From JAGGAG01 sp031402225 (GTDB lineage: Bacteria; Gemmatimonadota; Gemmatimonadetes; Gemmatimonadales; GWC2-71-9): a stretch of 64,000 bases of DNA. A program made the translations under genes and the position numbers. How positions within the stretch are numbered: the first letter of the stretch is position 1; the number at the start of each line of letters is the position of its first letter. This document shows positions 1 to 8,011 of this stretch, piece after piece. The stretch spans positions 62,001 to 126,000 of the forward strand of contig JANNSD010000050.1 of NCBI GenBank assembly GCA_031402225.1. The letters run 5' to 3'. The notes below the pieces were generated by a model. That model had not been told where the DNA came from, did not search any database, and worked only from the letters and a program-made list of their open reading frames with translations.

Positions 1-2
1 GC

Positions 3-1022
3 GGTACCGGCCGCCTCGTGCCGCGTGGCGAAGACCAGGCGCTGCTCGCCCAGGCGCCGCTCTCCCTCCTTCCCATGCACACCGAGTTGCGCGAAACCCT
101 CGCGGCACTGGGCCTGGGGACGGCGGGGCAGCTCGCCGCCCTCGATCCCGGCGATGTCGAACAGCGCTTCGGTCCCGCCGGACTCGCGGCCTGGCGCCTG
201 GCGCGGGGCGAGGACCAGCGGCGGCCCACCCTCACGCGTCCCGTGCCCGACGATACCGTCGCCATCGAGCTTCCAACGTCCGCCGAGACACGTGAGCCGG
301 TGCTCTTCCTGGTGCGCGCGGCGCTGGGGCGGCTGATCACGCAGGTCGCGAGCGACGGGATGGCGGTGGCGGCGCTGGAAGTGGAACTGATGCTCGATGT
401 GTCGCCGGCCCGGTCGGTAGCGCGACGCATGACCCTGGCATTCCCGCTCGCCCGCCTGGAACCGCTGTTCGAGCACTGCCGGGCGGTGCTCGAGGACTGG
501 GCGCTCGAGGCGCCGGTGCTCGGCGTTGTCGTGCGCATCACCGAGCGCGCCAGGCCTGCCGCTGCGCAGGGCGACCTGCTGCGCACCGGCTGGCGTGATC
601 CTGCCGCGGCGGAGGCGGCGTTCGCCCGCCTCCGCGCGGCGCTCGGTGCCGATGCCGTGGTGCGCCCTGCATCCCGCGATGGATTCGCACCTGAGCGACG
701 TGGTGCCTGGGAGGAAGGGCGCGATCGGGAGGCGAAGTCACCTGCCGCCTTGCCGCCTTGTCATCCTGCCGCTCCTCATCCTGCCGCTCCTTTGCGCCTG
801 CTCGAGCCACCGGAGCCGGTCGAGGTCGCGCCCGACACCAGCGCTTTCACCTGGCGCGGACGGCGCTGGCCCATCACCGAGCGGGGCAGCGTGGAGCGGC
901 TCTCCGGCGACTGGTGGGCGTCCCCCTATGCCCGTGACTACTCCTCCTGGACCAGTGAGGGAACGGCGTTCGTGGTGTTCCTGAGCGGGGAGACGTGGAA
1001 TGTCCACGGGTGGTATGACTGA
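3..1022 (+). CDS. imuB: ImuB-like Y-family polymerase homologue, C-terminal part (5' end outside window)
   Basis: The frame is open from base 3, so the gene begins before the window. The product resembles the C-terminal two thirds of ImuB, the catalytically inactive Y-family homologue that bridges DnaE2 to the replication clamp in SOS translesion synthesis. Recognisable stretches are TGRLVPRGEDQ, a GLGTAGQLAAL helix-hairpin-helix-like segment and a C-terminal ERGSVERLSGDWW...RDY block typical of ImuB tails. It is followed directly by dnaE2, the standard imuA-imuB-dnaE2 cassette order. A low-complexity insert (bases 741-790, peptide PAALPPCHPAAPHPAAP) interrupts the tail and has relatives inside dnaE2. 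The last codons overlap dnaE2. Regulation by LexA is usual for the family but the promoter is not in view. Confidence 0.85.
   Translation, partial: GTGRLVPRGEDQALLAQAPLSLLPMHTELRETLAALGLGTAGQLAALDPGDVEQRFGPAGLAAWRLARGEDQRRPTLTRPVPDDTVAIELPTSAETREPVLFLVRAALGRLITQVASDGMAVAALEVELMLDVSPARSVARRMTLAFPLARLEPLFEHCRAVLEDWALEAPVLGVVVRITERARPAAAQGDLLRTGWRDPAAAEAAFARLRAALGADAVVRPASRDGFAPERRGAWEEGRDREAKSPAALPPCHPAAPHPAAPLRLLEPPEPVEVAPDTSAFTWRGRRWPITERGSVERLSGDWWASPYARDYSSWTSEGTAFVVFLSGETWNVHGWYD
741..790 (+). repeat. Intragenic repeat A, copy 1 (in imuB)
   Basis: C/T-rich tract built from CCTGCCGCC, TTGCCGCC and TTGTCATCCTGCCGC units; in frame it encodes AALPPCHPAAPHPAAP. Very similar tracts sit at 1249-1281, 3762-3803 and 3931-3969 inside dnaE2, all on the same strand and all in the same reading frame. 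Confidence 0.8.
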
Positions 1023-4000
1023 CGCCGTCCAGCCATCCGATTACGTCGAGCTGCACTGCCACTCCTGCTTCTCGCTGCTCGACGGGGCGACCTCGCCCGA
1101 GGGGCTGGTCGATCGCGTCCACATGCTGGGCCAGCGCGCGCTGGCGCTCACCGACCATGCCGACCTGGGTGGTGCCGTACGGTTCTCCGAGGCAGGGCGC
1201 GCGCGGGGCGTGGAGACGATCGTCGGGGCCGAACTCGACATTTCCTTTCCTGCCGCCTTGCCGCCTTGTCATCCTACCGCCGTCGTCCTGCTCGCCGAGT
1301 CCAGCACCGGCTATGCGAACATTGCCACCCTTGTCACACGCGCGCGCATGGATTGCCCGCGGGGCGAGCCCGCCGTTCCGCTCGACCTGCTCGCGCGCCA
1401 TGCCGATGGCGTCACCGCGCTCACTGGTGGCCCGCGAGGATGGCTGCCGTCACATCTCGCGGCCGGCAACGTGGAGGGTGCGCGCCATGCGGCGCGCGCG
1501 CTCCACGATATCTACGGCGACCATCTCGTCATCGAGTGCTGGGATCACGGACTTCCCGAGGAAAAGGCCCTCGTTGCCCAGCTCATTCCGCTCGCCGCAT
1601 GGCTCGGCGTGCCATGGGTCGTGGCGAATGACGTGCGCTACGCCCGCCCGCAGGATCGCCGGGTATACGACGTGCTCGCGGCGCTCAGGCACAAGAGGAC
1701 CCTCGACCAGATGGGCACGCGCCTCCGTCCCAATGGCGAGTGGTACCTCAAGTCGGCAGCGCAGATGGCGCGCCGCTGGCGCCATGCCCCGGCAGGGGTG
1801 CGTGCCACCCGCGCCGTGGCAGAACGGTGTGCCTTCCGCCTCGAGCAGCTGCGCCCGACGCTGCCGGCGTTTGCCCTGCCGCCTGGTGTCGGGGAGGATG
1901 AGTACCTGGAGCGGCTGGCCATGCAGGGCCTCGAGGAGCGCCTCTCTCACGACTCACGACCCACGACTCACGACTCGTCGGCCCATCGCACCCAGCTGGC
2001 CCACGAGCTCACCATCATCGCGCGCCTGGGGCTCGCCGGCTTCTTCCTCATCGTCTGGGACATCGTGCGCTTCGCGCGGCGTAACGGCATCCTCTGCCAG
2101 GGGCGCGGCTCCGCCGCCAACTCCGTGGTCTGCTACTGCCTGGGCATTACTGCGGTCGACCCGGTGAGGATGAATCTTCTCTTCGAGCGGTTCCTGAGCG
2201 AGGAGCGCGCCGAGCCGCCCGATATCGACCTCGATATCGCGCATCGCGAACGGGAACGGGTGCTCCAGTACGTCTATGAGCGCTATGGGCGCGAGCATGC
2301 GGCGATGGTGTGCGAGCAGATCAGCTGGCGGGGGCGCAGCGCCGTCCGCGACACGGCGCGCGTGCTCGGCTTCAGCGTGCAGCAGGCCGGGGCACTCGCG
2401 GCGTTCAGCGACCGGTTTTCCGCGAAGGCGACGGTCGACACATCCGTCTTCACCAAGGCCGGCCTCGACCCGGCCGACCCGCGTGTTGCCCTGCTCGCCG
2501 ACCTGGTCGCGGGCCTGCACCAGTTGCCACGGCACCGCTCCATCCATGTCGGCGGCTTCGTCCTGACCCGTGAGCCGCTGTCGCGCATCGTGCCCATCGA
2601 GCCGGCGTCGATGCCGGGCCGCACGGTGATCCAGTGGGAAAAGGACGACCTCGGTCCCGTCGGCCTGGTGAAGATCGACCTGCTCGGGCTCGGCATGCTC
2701 ACGCTGCTGCAGGATTGCCTGCTCTACATCAATCGCACGCGCGGGGTGTCGCTCGATCTCGGCACCATCCCGGTGGACGACCAGGCGGTGTACGACGACC
2801 TCTGCCGCGCCGATACCATCGGCCTCTTCCAGGTGGAGAGCCGCGCCCAGATGAACACCCTCCCGCGCCTCAAGCCGCGCGCGTTCTACGACCTCGTCGT
2901 CGAGGTGGCGCTCATCCGTCCCGGGCCCATCCAGGGAGACATGGTGCACCCGTTCCTCCGTCGCCGTGCGGGACTCGAGGAGGTCACCTATCCCCATCCC
3001 TCCCTCGAACCGGCCCTCAAGCGCACCCTTGGCATTCCGCTCTTCCAGGAGCAGGGTATGCAGGTCGCTATCGCAGCGGCAGGGTTCACGCCCGGTCAGG
3101 CCGATGAGCTGCGCCGCGCCATGGGACACAAGCGTTCCCACGAGCGCATGGCCGGGATCGCCGACCAACTGGTGGAGGGGATGGCGAAGAACGGCATCGA
3201 TGCCGACACGGCGCGACGGATCTACCAGCAGATCAGCGCCTTCGCCGACTACGGATTTCCCGAGAGCCACGCCGCGAGCTTCGCGCTGCTGGTGTATGCC
3301 TCGGCCTGGCTCCGGCACTACTACCAGCCCGAATACACGGCCGCGATCCTCAACGCGCAGCCGATGGGCTTCTATTCTCCCGGGACACTGGTGGAGGATG
3401 CCCGCCGTCACGGCGTAGAGGTGAGGCCGGTGGATGCGCTGCACAGCAGCTGGGACGCGAGCCTCGAGCGCCGTGACTCACGACTCACGACTCACGACTC
3501 TCCTGCCGTGCGACTCGGTTTCCGCTCCATCCGCGGACTCGGCTCTGCCGCACGCGAGAAGATCGAGCGCGCCCTCAATGAGCGGCCGTTCAGCACCGTA
3601 GCCGATGTGGTGAGCCGCACTGGACTCGACCGCGGCGCGCTGCGCGCGCTCGCGGAAGCGGGAGCGCTCGACAGCCTGGTGCAGCATGAATCACCCGAGC
3701 GTCGCCGGCGCATGGCATTGTGGGAAGTGCTGCGCGCCGAGCGCGGGGTCGCTGGTCCTTTTGCCACCTTGCCGCCTTGCCGCCCTGCCGCCTTCCTGCC
3801 ACCAATGACGCCGTACGAACTGACCGAAGCGGATTATCGAATGACTGCCCTCTCACTCAATGGGCATCCGATGGCACATCTTCGGAAGGAAATGCGGCGC
3901 ATCGGCGTTACGGCGGCGAATGACCTGCTTCCTCCTGCCGCCCTGCCGCCCTGTCATCCTGCCGCTCCCAGGGACGGAGCGACGGTTCTCGTCGCGGGGC

Positions 4001-4260
4001 TCGTCATCTGCCGCCAGCGCCCCGGTACCGCCAAGGGGTTTGTCTTCCTCACCCTCGAGGACGAAACCGGGCTGGTGAACGTCATCGTGACGCCAAAGCG
4101 CTTCGAGCAGCAGGCGCTGCTCATTGCGCGGAGCCCCTTGCTGCTGGTACGCGGGACCTTGCAGATCGAGGGGCGTGTGGTGAACGTGCGCGGGGAGGAG
4201 TTCCGCCTCCTCAACGCTCCCGTGGGCGCCGAGCATGCCCGCCGACACGATTTTCATTGA
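1000..4260 (+). CDS. dnaE2: Error-prone DNA polymerase III alpha subunit DnaE2 (ImuC)
   Basis: C-family polymerase of the mutagenic ImuB/DnaE2 system, 1086 aa, usual length for the family. The N-terminal PHP domain starts ELHCHSCFSLLDG. The palm has the catalytic acidic motif PPDIDLDI near residue 406 and the third acidic block DLGPVGLVKIDLLGLG near 546. A C-terminal OB fold is seen around VLVAGLVICRQRPGTAKGF. Start 1000 is chosen because GGGGAG lies 7 bases upstream; the alternative ATG at 1015 forms ATGACTGA with the imuB stop. Five short repeat-derived inserts lie in the coding frame: A-type at about residues 84, 921 and 978, B-type at about 316 and 826. All fall between conserved blocks, so they probably form surface loops. 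Translational coupling with imuB is likely. Confidence 0.95.
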   Translation: MSTGGMTDAVQPSDYVELHCHSCFSLLDGATSPEGLVDRVHMLGQRALALTDHADLGGAVRFSEAGRARGVETIVGAELDISFPAALPPCHPTAVVLLAESSTGYANIATLVTRARMDCPRGEPAVPLDLLARHADGVTALTGGPRGWLPSHLAAGNVEGARHAARALHDIYGDHLVIECWDHGLPEEKALVAQLIPLAAWLGVPWVVANDVRYARPQDRRVYDVLAALRHKRTLDQMGTRLRPNGEWYLKSAAQMARRWRHAPAGVRATRAVAERCAFRLEQLRPTLPAFALPPGVGEDEYLERLAMQGLEERLSHDSRPTTHDSSAHRTQLAHELTIIARLGLAGFFLIVWDIVRFARRNGILCQGRGSAANSVVCYCLGITAVDPVRMNLLFERFLSEERAEPPDIDLDIAHRERERVLQYVYERYGREHAAMVCEQISWRGRSAVRDTARVLGFSVQQAGALAAFSDRFSAKATVDTSVFTKAGLDPADPRVALLADLVAGLHQLPRHRSIHVGGFVLTREPLSRIVPIEPASMPGRTVIQWEKDDLGPVGLVKIDLLGLGMLTLLQDCLLYINRTRGVSLDLGTIPVDDQAVYDDLCRADTIGLFQVESRAQMNTLPRLKPRAFYDLVVEVALIRPGPIQGDMVHPFLRRRAGLEEVTYPHPSLEPALKRTLGIPLFQEQGMQVAIAAAGFTPGQADELRRAMGHKRSHERMAGIADQLVEGMAKNGIDADTARRIYQQISAFADYGFPESHAASFALLVYASAWLRHYYQPEYTAAILNAQPMGFYSPGTLVEDARRHGVEVRPVDALHSSWDASLERRDSRLTTHDSPAVRLGFRSIRGLGSAAREKIERALNERPFSTVADVVSRTGLDRGALRALAEAGALDSLVQHESPERRRRMALWEVLRAERGVAGPFATLPPCRPAAFLPPMTPYELTEADYRMTALSLNGHPMAHLRKEMRRIGVTAANDLLPPAALPPCHPAAPRDGATVLVAGLVICRQRPGTAKGFVFLTLEDETGLVNVIVTPKRFEQQALLIARSPLLLVRGTLQIEGRVVNVRGEEFRLLNAPVGAEHARRHDFH
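1249..1281 (+). repeat. Intragenic repeat A, copy 2 (in dnaE2)
   Basis: Encodes PAALPPCHPTA between the PHP-domain blocks GAELDI and VVLLAESSTGYAN, which are normally nearly adjacent in DnaE2. It is near-identical to the start of the imuB copy at 741. Confidence 0.8.
1945..1977 (+). repeat. Intragenic repeat B, copy 1 (in dnaE2)
   Basis: Tandem CTCACGA/CCCACGA heptamers encode SHDSRPTTHDS just before the HRTQLAHELTII helix of DnaE2. The related tract is at 3474-3500. Confidence 0.8.
3474..3500 (+). repeat. Intragenic repeat B, copy 2 (in dnaE2)
   Basis: Four CTCACGA-type heptamers (TGACTCACGACTCACGACTC and onward) encode DSRLTTHDS ahead of the VRLGFRSIRGLG block. Same strand and same reading frame as copy 1. 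Confidence 0.8.
3762..3803 (+). repeat. Intragenic repeat A, copy 3 (in dnaE2)
   Basis: Encodes ATLPPCRPAAFLPP before MTPYELTEADYRM. A slightly diverged version of the A tract. Confidence 0.75.
3931..3969 (+). repeat. Intragenic repeat A, copy 4 (in dnaE2)
   Basis: Encodes PPAALPPCHPAAP just before the C-terminal OB-fold segment. Its TGTCATCCTGCCGCTCC end matches the imuB copy. Confidence 0.8.
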
Positions 4261-5047
4261 GGAACTCTTCCTGCACCGACCCCCGGCACGACACTTGTCG
4301 TACCTGCTGCTCGCCCTCGCAGGCACGACCATGCCGGCGCTCGCCGCGGCCCAGGATTCCACCGAAACAACCGTCCCGCGTACGGTCGCCAAGCCCCATG
4401 CCATCAAGTGGTGGGAAGTGGGCGCGGTCGTTGGCGCCGGCCTGCTCACCATGGCGGTGGTGGATGGTCCGGTCCAGGAATGGTCGTCCGATCCCACGCA
4501 CGGCAGCCAGACCGCCGACGACTTCTCCACCGCGTTCAGGTATTTCGGTCAGTGGCAGGTCGTTGCGCCGGTCACCGGCGGGCTGATCATTGCGGGCCTG
4601 GCGGCGAAGAAGCCGGGGCTTGTTCACAGCGGCCTCCGGGTGGGTGCCTCGGTCCTCCTCGCCGGCACGCTGACGGGGGTGTTCAAGTATTCCCTTGGCC
4701 GTGTGCGGCCGTACGACACCAACGAGGTCTGGGACTACCAGCCGTTCAGCGGCAATACCTCGATGTGGTCAGGGCACACCGTGCTGGCGTTCTCCTTCGC
4801 CACGGCGCTCGCCCAGGAAATCCACCGCACCTGGGCTACCGTGGGTCTCTACACGCTCGCCACCGGCACCGCGTGGTCGCGCGTGTACGACAACCAGCAT
4901 TGGGTGAGCGACGTGGTCATCGGGGCGGCGGTAGGCATCGCATCGGCCAAGCTTGCGACGGGGCGCTGGACCATCTTCGGGCTGCGGGCACCCGTGCCAC
5001 TCGCGACGCCGGACGGACTCGGCCTGATGTGGCACGGGACATTCTGA
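4235..5047 (+). CDS. PAP2-family membrane phosphatase
   Basis: Predicted phosphatidic acid phosphatase type 2/haloperoxidase-fold enzyme, 270 aa. All three catalytic motifs are present: KYSLGRVRP (151-159), SGH (179-181) and SRVYDNQHWVSD (215-226). The N-terminus looks like a signal peptide or first membrane segment (about 20-40), and hydrophobic segments surround the motifs, consistent with the active site facing the periplasm. The substrate (lipid phosphate or undecaprenyl pyrophosphate) cannot be told from sequence. The ATG lies 26 bp inside dnaE2. That may be coupling, or the true start may be further in, since the first 20 residues are not needed for the fold. Confidence 0.85.
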   Translation: MPADTIFIEELFLHRPPARHLSYLLLALAGTTMPALAAAQDSTETTVPRTVAKPHAIKWWEVGAVVGAGLLTMAVVDGPVQEWSSDPTHGSQTADDFSTAFRYFGQWQVVAPVTGGLIIAGLAAKKPGLVHSGLRVGASVLLAGTLTGVFKYSLGRVRPYDTNEVWDYQPFSGNTSMWSGHTVLAFSFATALAQEIHRTWATVGLYTLATGTAWSRVYDNQHWVSDVVIGAAVGIASAKLATGRWTIFGLRAPVPLATPDGLGLMWHGTF

Positions 5048-5058
5048 CCGGCTGAACG

Positions 5059-5910
5059 CTAGGCCTCCACCCGCCATGGGTGGGTGTACACCGTGTGCGA
5101 TTCCTTCCGCGTAAATCCGCAGAGCGTCAGGTTGGCCTGATGCGCCATCCGAACGGCGAGTGCCGTTGCGCCGGACACCGTCACCAGCAGGCTCGCGCCC
5201 AGCATTGCCGTCTTGTGCACCATCTCGAAGCTGGCACGGCTCGTCACCACCACGAATCCGGCTTGCGGATCGATGCCGCGCGTGAGCACGGCGCCGATGA
5301 GCTTGTCGAGCGCGTTGTGTCGGCCCACGTCCTCGCGCACCAGCGACACGTCGCCGTCGAAGCCGGCCCAGCCGGCGGCGTGCACCGCCCCCGCGGAGCG
5401 ATTCAGCTCCTGCTGTGCCACCAGCCCGTCGAGTGCGCGGTGAATGATCGTGCCCGATACCGCCCTGCCTTCGGGCACTTCGGATACCGGGCGCAGTACC
5501 GCATCCACGCTGTCGCTGCCACAGACACCGCAGCCGGTCCGGCCGGAGAGCCGGCGGGTGCGGCCGTTGATGACCTCCATGCACTCCGGCGCCACCGTGG
5601 CCTGCATCTCCATGCCCCGCTCGTGCGGCACGCACGCAATAGCCAGCATGTCGGCCGACGACCGGATGAGGCCCTCGGTGATGCTGAAGCCCAGGGTGAA
5701 GTCGATGAGGTTGGTGGGCGTGGCCATCATGACGACATGCGGGATGTCGTTGTACACGATGGTGACCGGCGCTTCCTCGGCCACCAGGTCCTCGCGCTCG
5801 GTACGGACGCCGCGATCCCAGCGAACCACATGATGCGGAATCAGCGGCTCGGCGGTGCCGAGCCGCAGCAGGGCATCGGGTTGGGTGAGCCAGTCGGTGT
5901 GGGCGTTCAT
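5059..5910 (-). CDS. fdhD: Formate dehydrogenase accessory sulfurtransferase FdhD
   Basis: FdhD passes sulfur from IscS to the molybdenum cofactor of formate dehydrogenase. The 283-aa product has the hallmark GRTGCGVCG with the sulfur-relay cysteines C127 and C130, the EDVGRHNALDKLIG block and the SRASFEMV...KTA block. No formate dehydrogenase subunit or other molybdenum gene is in the window, so the client enzyme is encoded elsewhere. Convergent with the PAP2 gene, with only 11 bp between stops. Confidence 0.95.
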   Translation of the reverse strand: MNAHTDWLTQPDALLRLGTAEPLIPHHVVRWDRGVRTEREDLVAEEAPVTIVYNDIPHVVMMATPTNLIDFTLGFSITEGLIRSSADMLAIACVPHERGMEMQATVAPECMEVINGRTRRLSGRTGCGVCGSDSVDAVLRPVSEVPEGRAVSGTIIHRALDGLVAQQELNRSAGAVHAAGWAGFDGDVSLVREDVGRHNALDKLIGAVLTRGIDPQAGFVVVTSRASFEMVHKTAMLGASLLVTVSGATALAVRMAHQANLTLCGFTRKESHTVYTHPWRVEA

Positions 5911-5970
5911 GCTCTTCTCCTTCCCCTGAATCCTAACCGGGGTCGAGAAGGCGCCGAGTCCGGAACGAAC

Positions 5971-5996
5971 AACGCCCCTGCCGAAGCAGGGGCGTT
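5971..5996 (-). terminator. Strong hairpin downstream of the small lipoprotein gene
   Basis: Perfect 11-bp stem AACGCCCCTGC/GCAGGGGCGTT with a CGAA tetraloop, 31 bp past the stop of the minus-strand gene ending at 6028 and 60 bp before the fdhD start. No U-tract follows, so it is either a U-less terminator or an mRNA 3' stabiliser. Confidence 0.6.
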
Positions 5997-6027
5997 GGCT
6001 CTTGGCCTCTGGGTCAACGCGCTGTGT

Positions 6028-6510
6028 CTAGTCTTCTTCCGGGAACGTCGTGTCAACGTCGACGAAACCGATCACGCCAGATGTCGGCGTGGCGATCACG
6101 CGCTGGACGGCCCGGCAGGAGGTCTGCCCGCCGACCGGGGGGCACGGGTTGTCGACAATCCAGCGACCAGGGCTCACCACCCCGGTCCCGGGCACCGTGA
6201 CCCTTGTGTTCTCGAGGGCGCCAGGAAGATTCAGGCTGAAAGAGACCTCCTGTCCAACAGCCGGCTCTCCATCCGGGAACTCGACAAAGAAGGCCGGATC
6301 CGGGGTTACCACGGCAACGACGAAGTCGGTGCCATCGATATTGACGACTCGCTGCTCAATGGTGTATTCGAGTTCCAACGCGGTCACGGTCACCGCGGTC
6401 GACGGCGGCGGCGGCGTCAGCGGCGTACCCGTCGTGTTGTCTTCGCAGGAGGCAAGAAGGCCCACGGCCGCGAATGCAACCAGAGATCGACTGACGATTC
6501 GATGAAGCAT
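6028..6510 (-). CDS. Predicted small lipoprotein of unknown function
   Basis: 160-aa product. The start at 6510 is chosen because GGGAGAACC precedes it and the N-terminus then reads as a lipoprotein signal (MLHRIVSRSLVAFAAVGLLASC, lipobox LASC). The mature part has a PPPPST linker and a beta-rich domain with two cysteine-containing loops (NPCPP, TSCR). I do not recognise the family. It has its own downstream hairpin. Likely anchored in the outer or inner membrane facing the periplasm. Confidence 0.7.
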   Translation of the reverse strand: MLHRIVSRSLVAFAAVGLLASCEDNTTGTPLTPPPPSTAVTVTALELEYTIEQRVVNIDGTDFVVAVVTPDPAFFVEFPDGEPAVGQEVSFSLNLPGALENTRVTVPGTGVVSPGRWIVDNPCPPVGGQTSCRAVQRVIATPTSGVIGFVDVDTTFPEED

Positions 6511-6892
6511 GCTCGGTTCTCCCTCATTGGGTAAGACGATCCCGCGAGTCAGGCAGCCCGCCGATCCGTGGGTCGATTTGGAGGCCGGGCCGGGAACGCA
6601 GCGTGCGACAATCCCGTCGGCATCACGCGAAAGTTGTTCTGTGACGAACAGAAATCTGTTGTTGGACCGGGTTGGATACTGACAAGCTACCGCCCGGGTA
6701 CAGGCACCGCAAGACGGGAGCATGGGAGCGAAAGCTTCAGTTCGCAACGGCTTGGCTCGGCAGGCCGCAGTCACATTCACCGCACGAGGCCCCTCGTGCG
6801 TTCCAACTAGCAACACTCAACATGAGGCGGCGATCGTTGCTGAGGCAGCGCAGGGTGAAGTACCTTTGCCGGCACTGCATCAGGGCCGGCAA

Positions 6893-6898
<6 letters not shown>
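6511..6898. other. Intergenic region before the left tRNA-Cys repeat
   Basis: No convincing gene. It should hold the promoter of the minus-strand lipoprotein gene. A TTCTGT-N5-ACAGAA inverted repeat (6637-6653) could be an operator. An 8-bp inverted repeat TTGCCGGC...GCCGGCAA (6866-6892) ends exactly where the 75-bp direct repeat begins. Confidence 0.5.
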
Positions 6899-6969
<71 letters not shown>

Positions 6970-7251
6970 CCCCAGAAGAAGATCCGTAACTCGCGACCCA
7001 CGCGTCACTTACGTGAGCCGCTGCGCTCGCTCCGCGAGACGCATCGGCGACGTTATTCAGCCCGCCTGCTTCCCATTGCTTCCCATTGGTGGCACCGCCT
7101 CGAGGGTGCTTCCCGAGCCGCCCGGCCTGCAGCTACCATGGGCGATCCTGCCACCAACTCCGGCCGGCTCCAGCCCCCCCCCCGGCGTGGCCTCCTTCGC
7201 TCGGCGGACGCGGCCGGGTAGGGTGTCCCGACCCTCACCTCTGGATGCTGC

Positions 7252-7548
7252 ATGCCGAAGATTATTGACCCCGCCGTCCGCGCCGAGGCGCTGCGCCTCC
7301 GCCTTGAGGAGCGGCTGAGTTTGAAAGAGATTCAGGCGCGCCTCGCACAGCCTGTCGCCAAAGGCACCCTGTCGATCTGGCTCCGGGCGCACCCCCTGAC
7401 GGAGCAGGAACGGCTGGTCCGGGCGCGGGCCGGTGTCGAACGGACACGGGCCTGGTTGGCGGAGGATCCGGCGAGGCGCCGAGCGATCTATGAGAAGCGC
7501 CGGGTCAACCGTTATTGGAGACTCGGACTTGGCCGGAGAAGTGAGTAG
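7252..7548 (+). CDS. Short helix-turn-helix protein, probably a fragment
   Basis: 98 aa beginning MPKIIDPAVRAEALRLR. The first 50 residues form a homeodomain-like HTH (LSLKEIQARL...GTLSIWLRAHPLT), a pattern seen at the N-terminus of DNA-binding proteins that precede nuclease domains in mobile elements. The basic C-terminus stops abruptly, so this may be the stub of a longer gene. It lies just inside the left island repeat. The region downstream (7549-8011) has no recognisable gene. Confidence 0.45.
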   Translation: MPKIIDPAVRAEALRLRLEERLSLKEIQARLAQPVAKGTLSIWLRAHPLTEQERLVRARAGVERTRAWLAEDPARRRAIYEKRRVNRYWRLGLGRRSE

Positions 7549-8011
7549 CGGAGCGGGCATGCGTGGTGGAGCAATCGTGCGCGGAGCGGGCCACGGGGCG
7601 GCTCTCTTGCTGGCCACTGCAGGCGTTCATCGAATGCGAGTTCCACAAGTGAATGGCTGACCGCGCTCGAGAGTGACCTCAGAGCATCCACCAGTCGCTA
7701 TTCTAGATCAATACTGCCTCGGGGGCGTCCCACAGGCGGGTTAATGAATTCATGGCTCGGCGCTCCGTACTTTGGGGCTTCTCGGCGTCTCGTCCGCTGA
7801 TTGCGGGGACCCCGCCTGATTACGCGCTTGCCACCGCTTCCCGGCGTCCGCGTCAATTCGGATGTAAGCCTCTCTCGCCAATCAGCCTTCCCATTCTCGG
7901 TTGGCGGCCACGCGCTACAACAGCGCTACGGTGGTATAGGTCGATCGACCTATGCCAAGCGCCGTCCTCGTATGTCTTCTTGTGCCTGCTTGCGCGAAGG
8001 CCCCGCGAGAG
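7549..8011. other. Gene-poor stretch with a perfect 18-bp palindrome
   Basis: No supported gene. A perfect palindrome ATAGGTCGATCGACCTAT lies at 7936-7953; outward of one mismatched pair it extends to 7932-7957. It could be an operator or a recombination end. It sits 58 bp left of the boundary of the 787-bp duplicated block. Confidence 0.5.

Noticed and set aside
1954..3444. 496-aa minus-strand frame
   Set aside because: Shadow of dnaE2, which is fully supported on the other strand.
1945..3500. CRISPR array suspected from heptamer repeats
   Set aside because: Units are contiguous 7-mers with no spacers, lie inside dnaE2 and no cas genes are present.
6637..6653. LexA box (TTCTGT-N5-ACAGAA)
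   Set aside because: It is an inverted repeat, but does not match the LexA consensus types I know and no SOS gene is adjacent.
7252..7548. Integrase or excisionase for the island
   Set aside because: Only a short HTH is present; no tyrosine or serine recombinase catalytic residues are visible.
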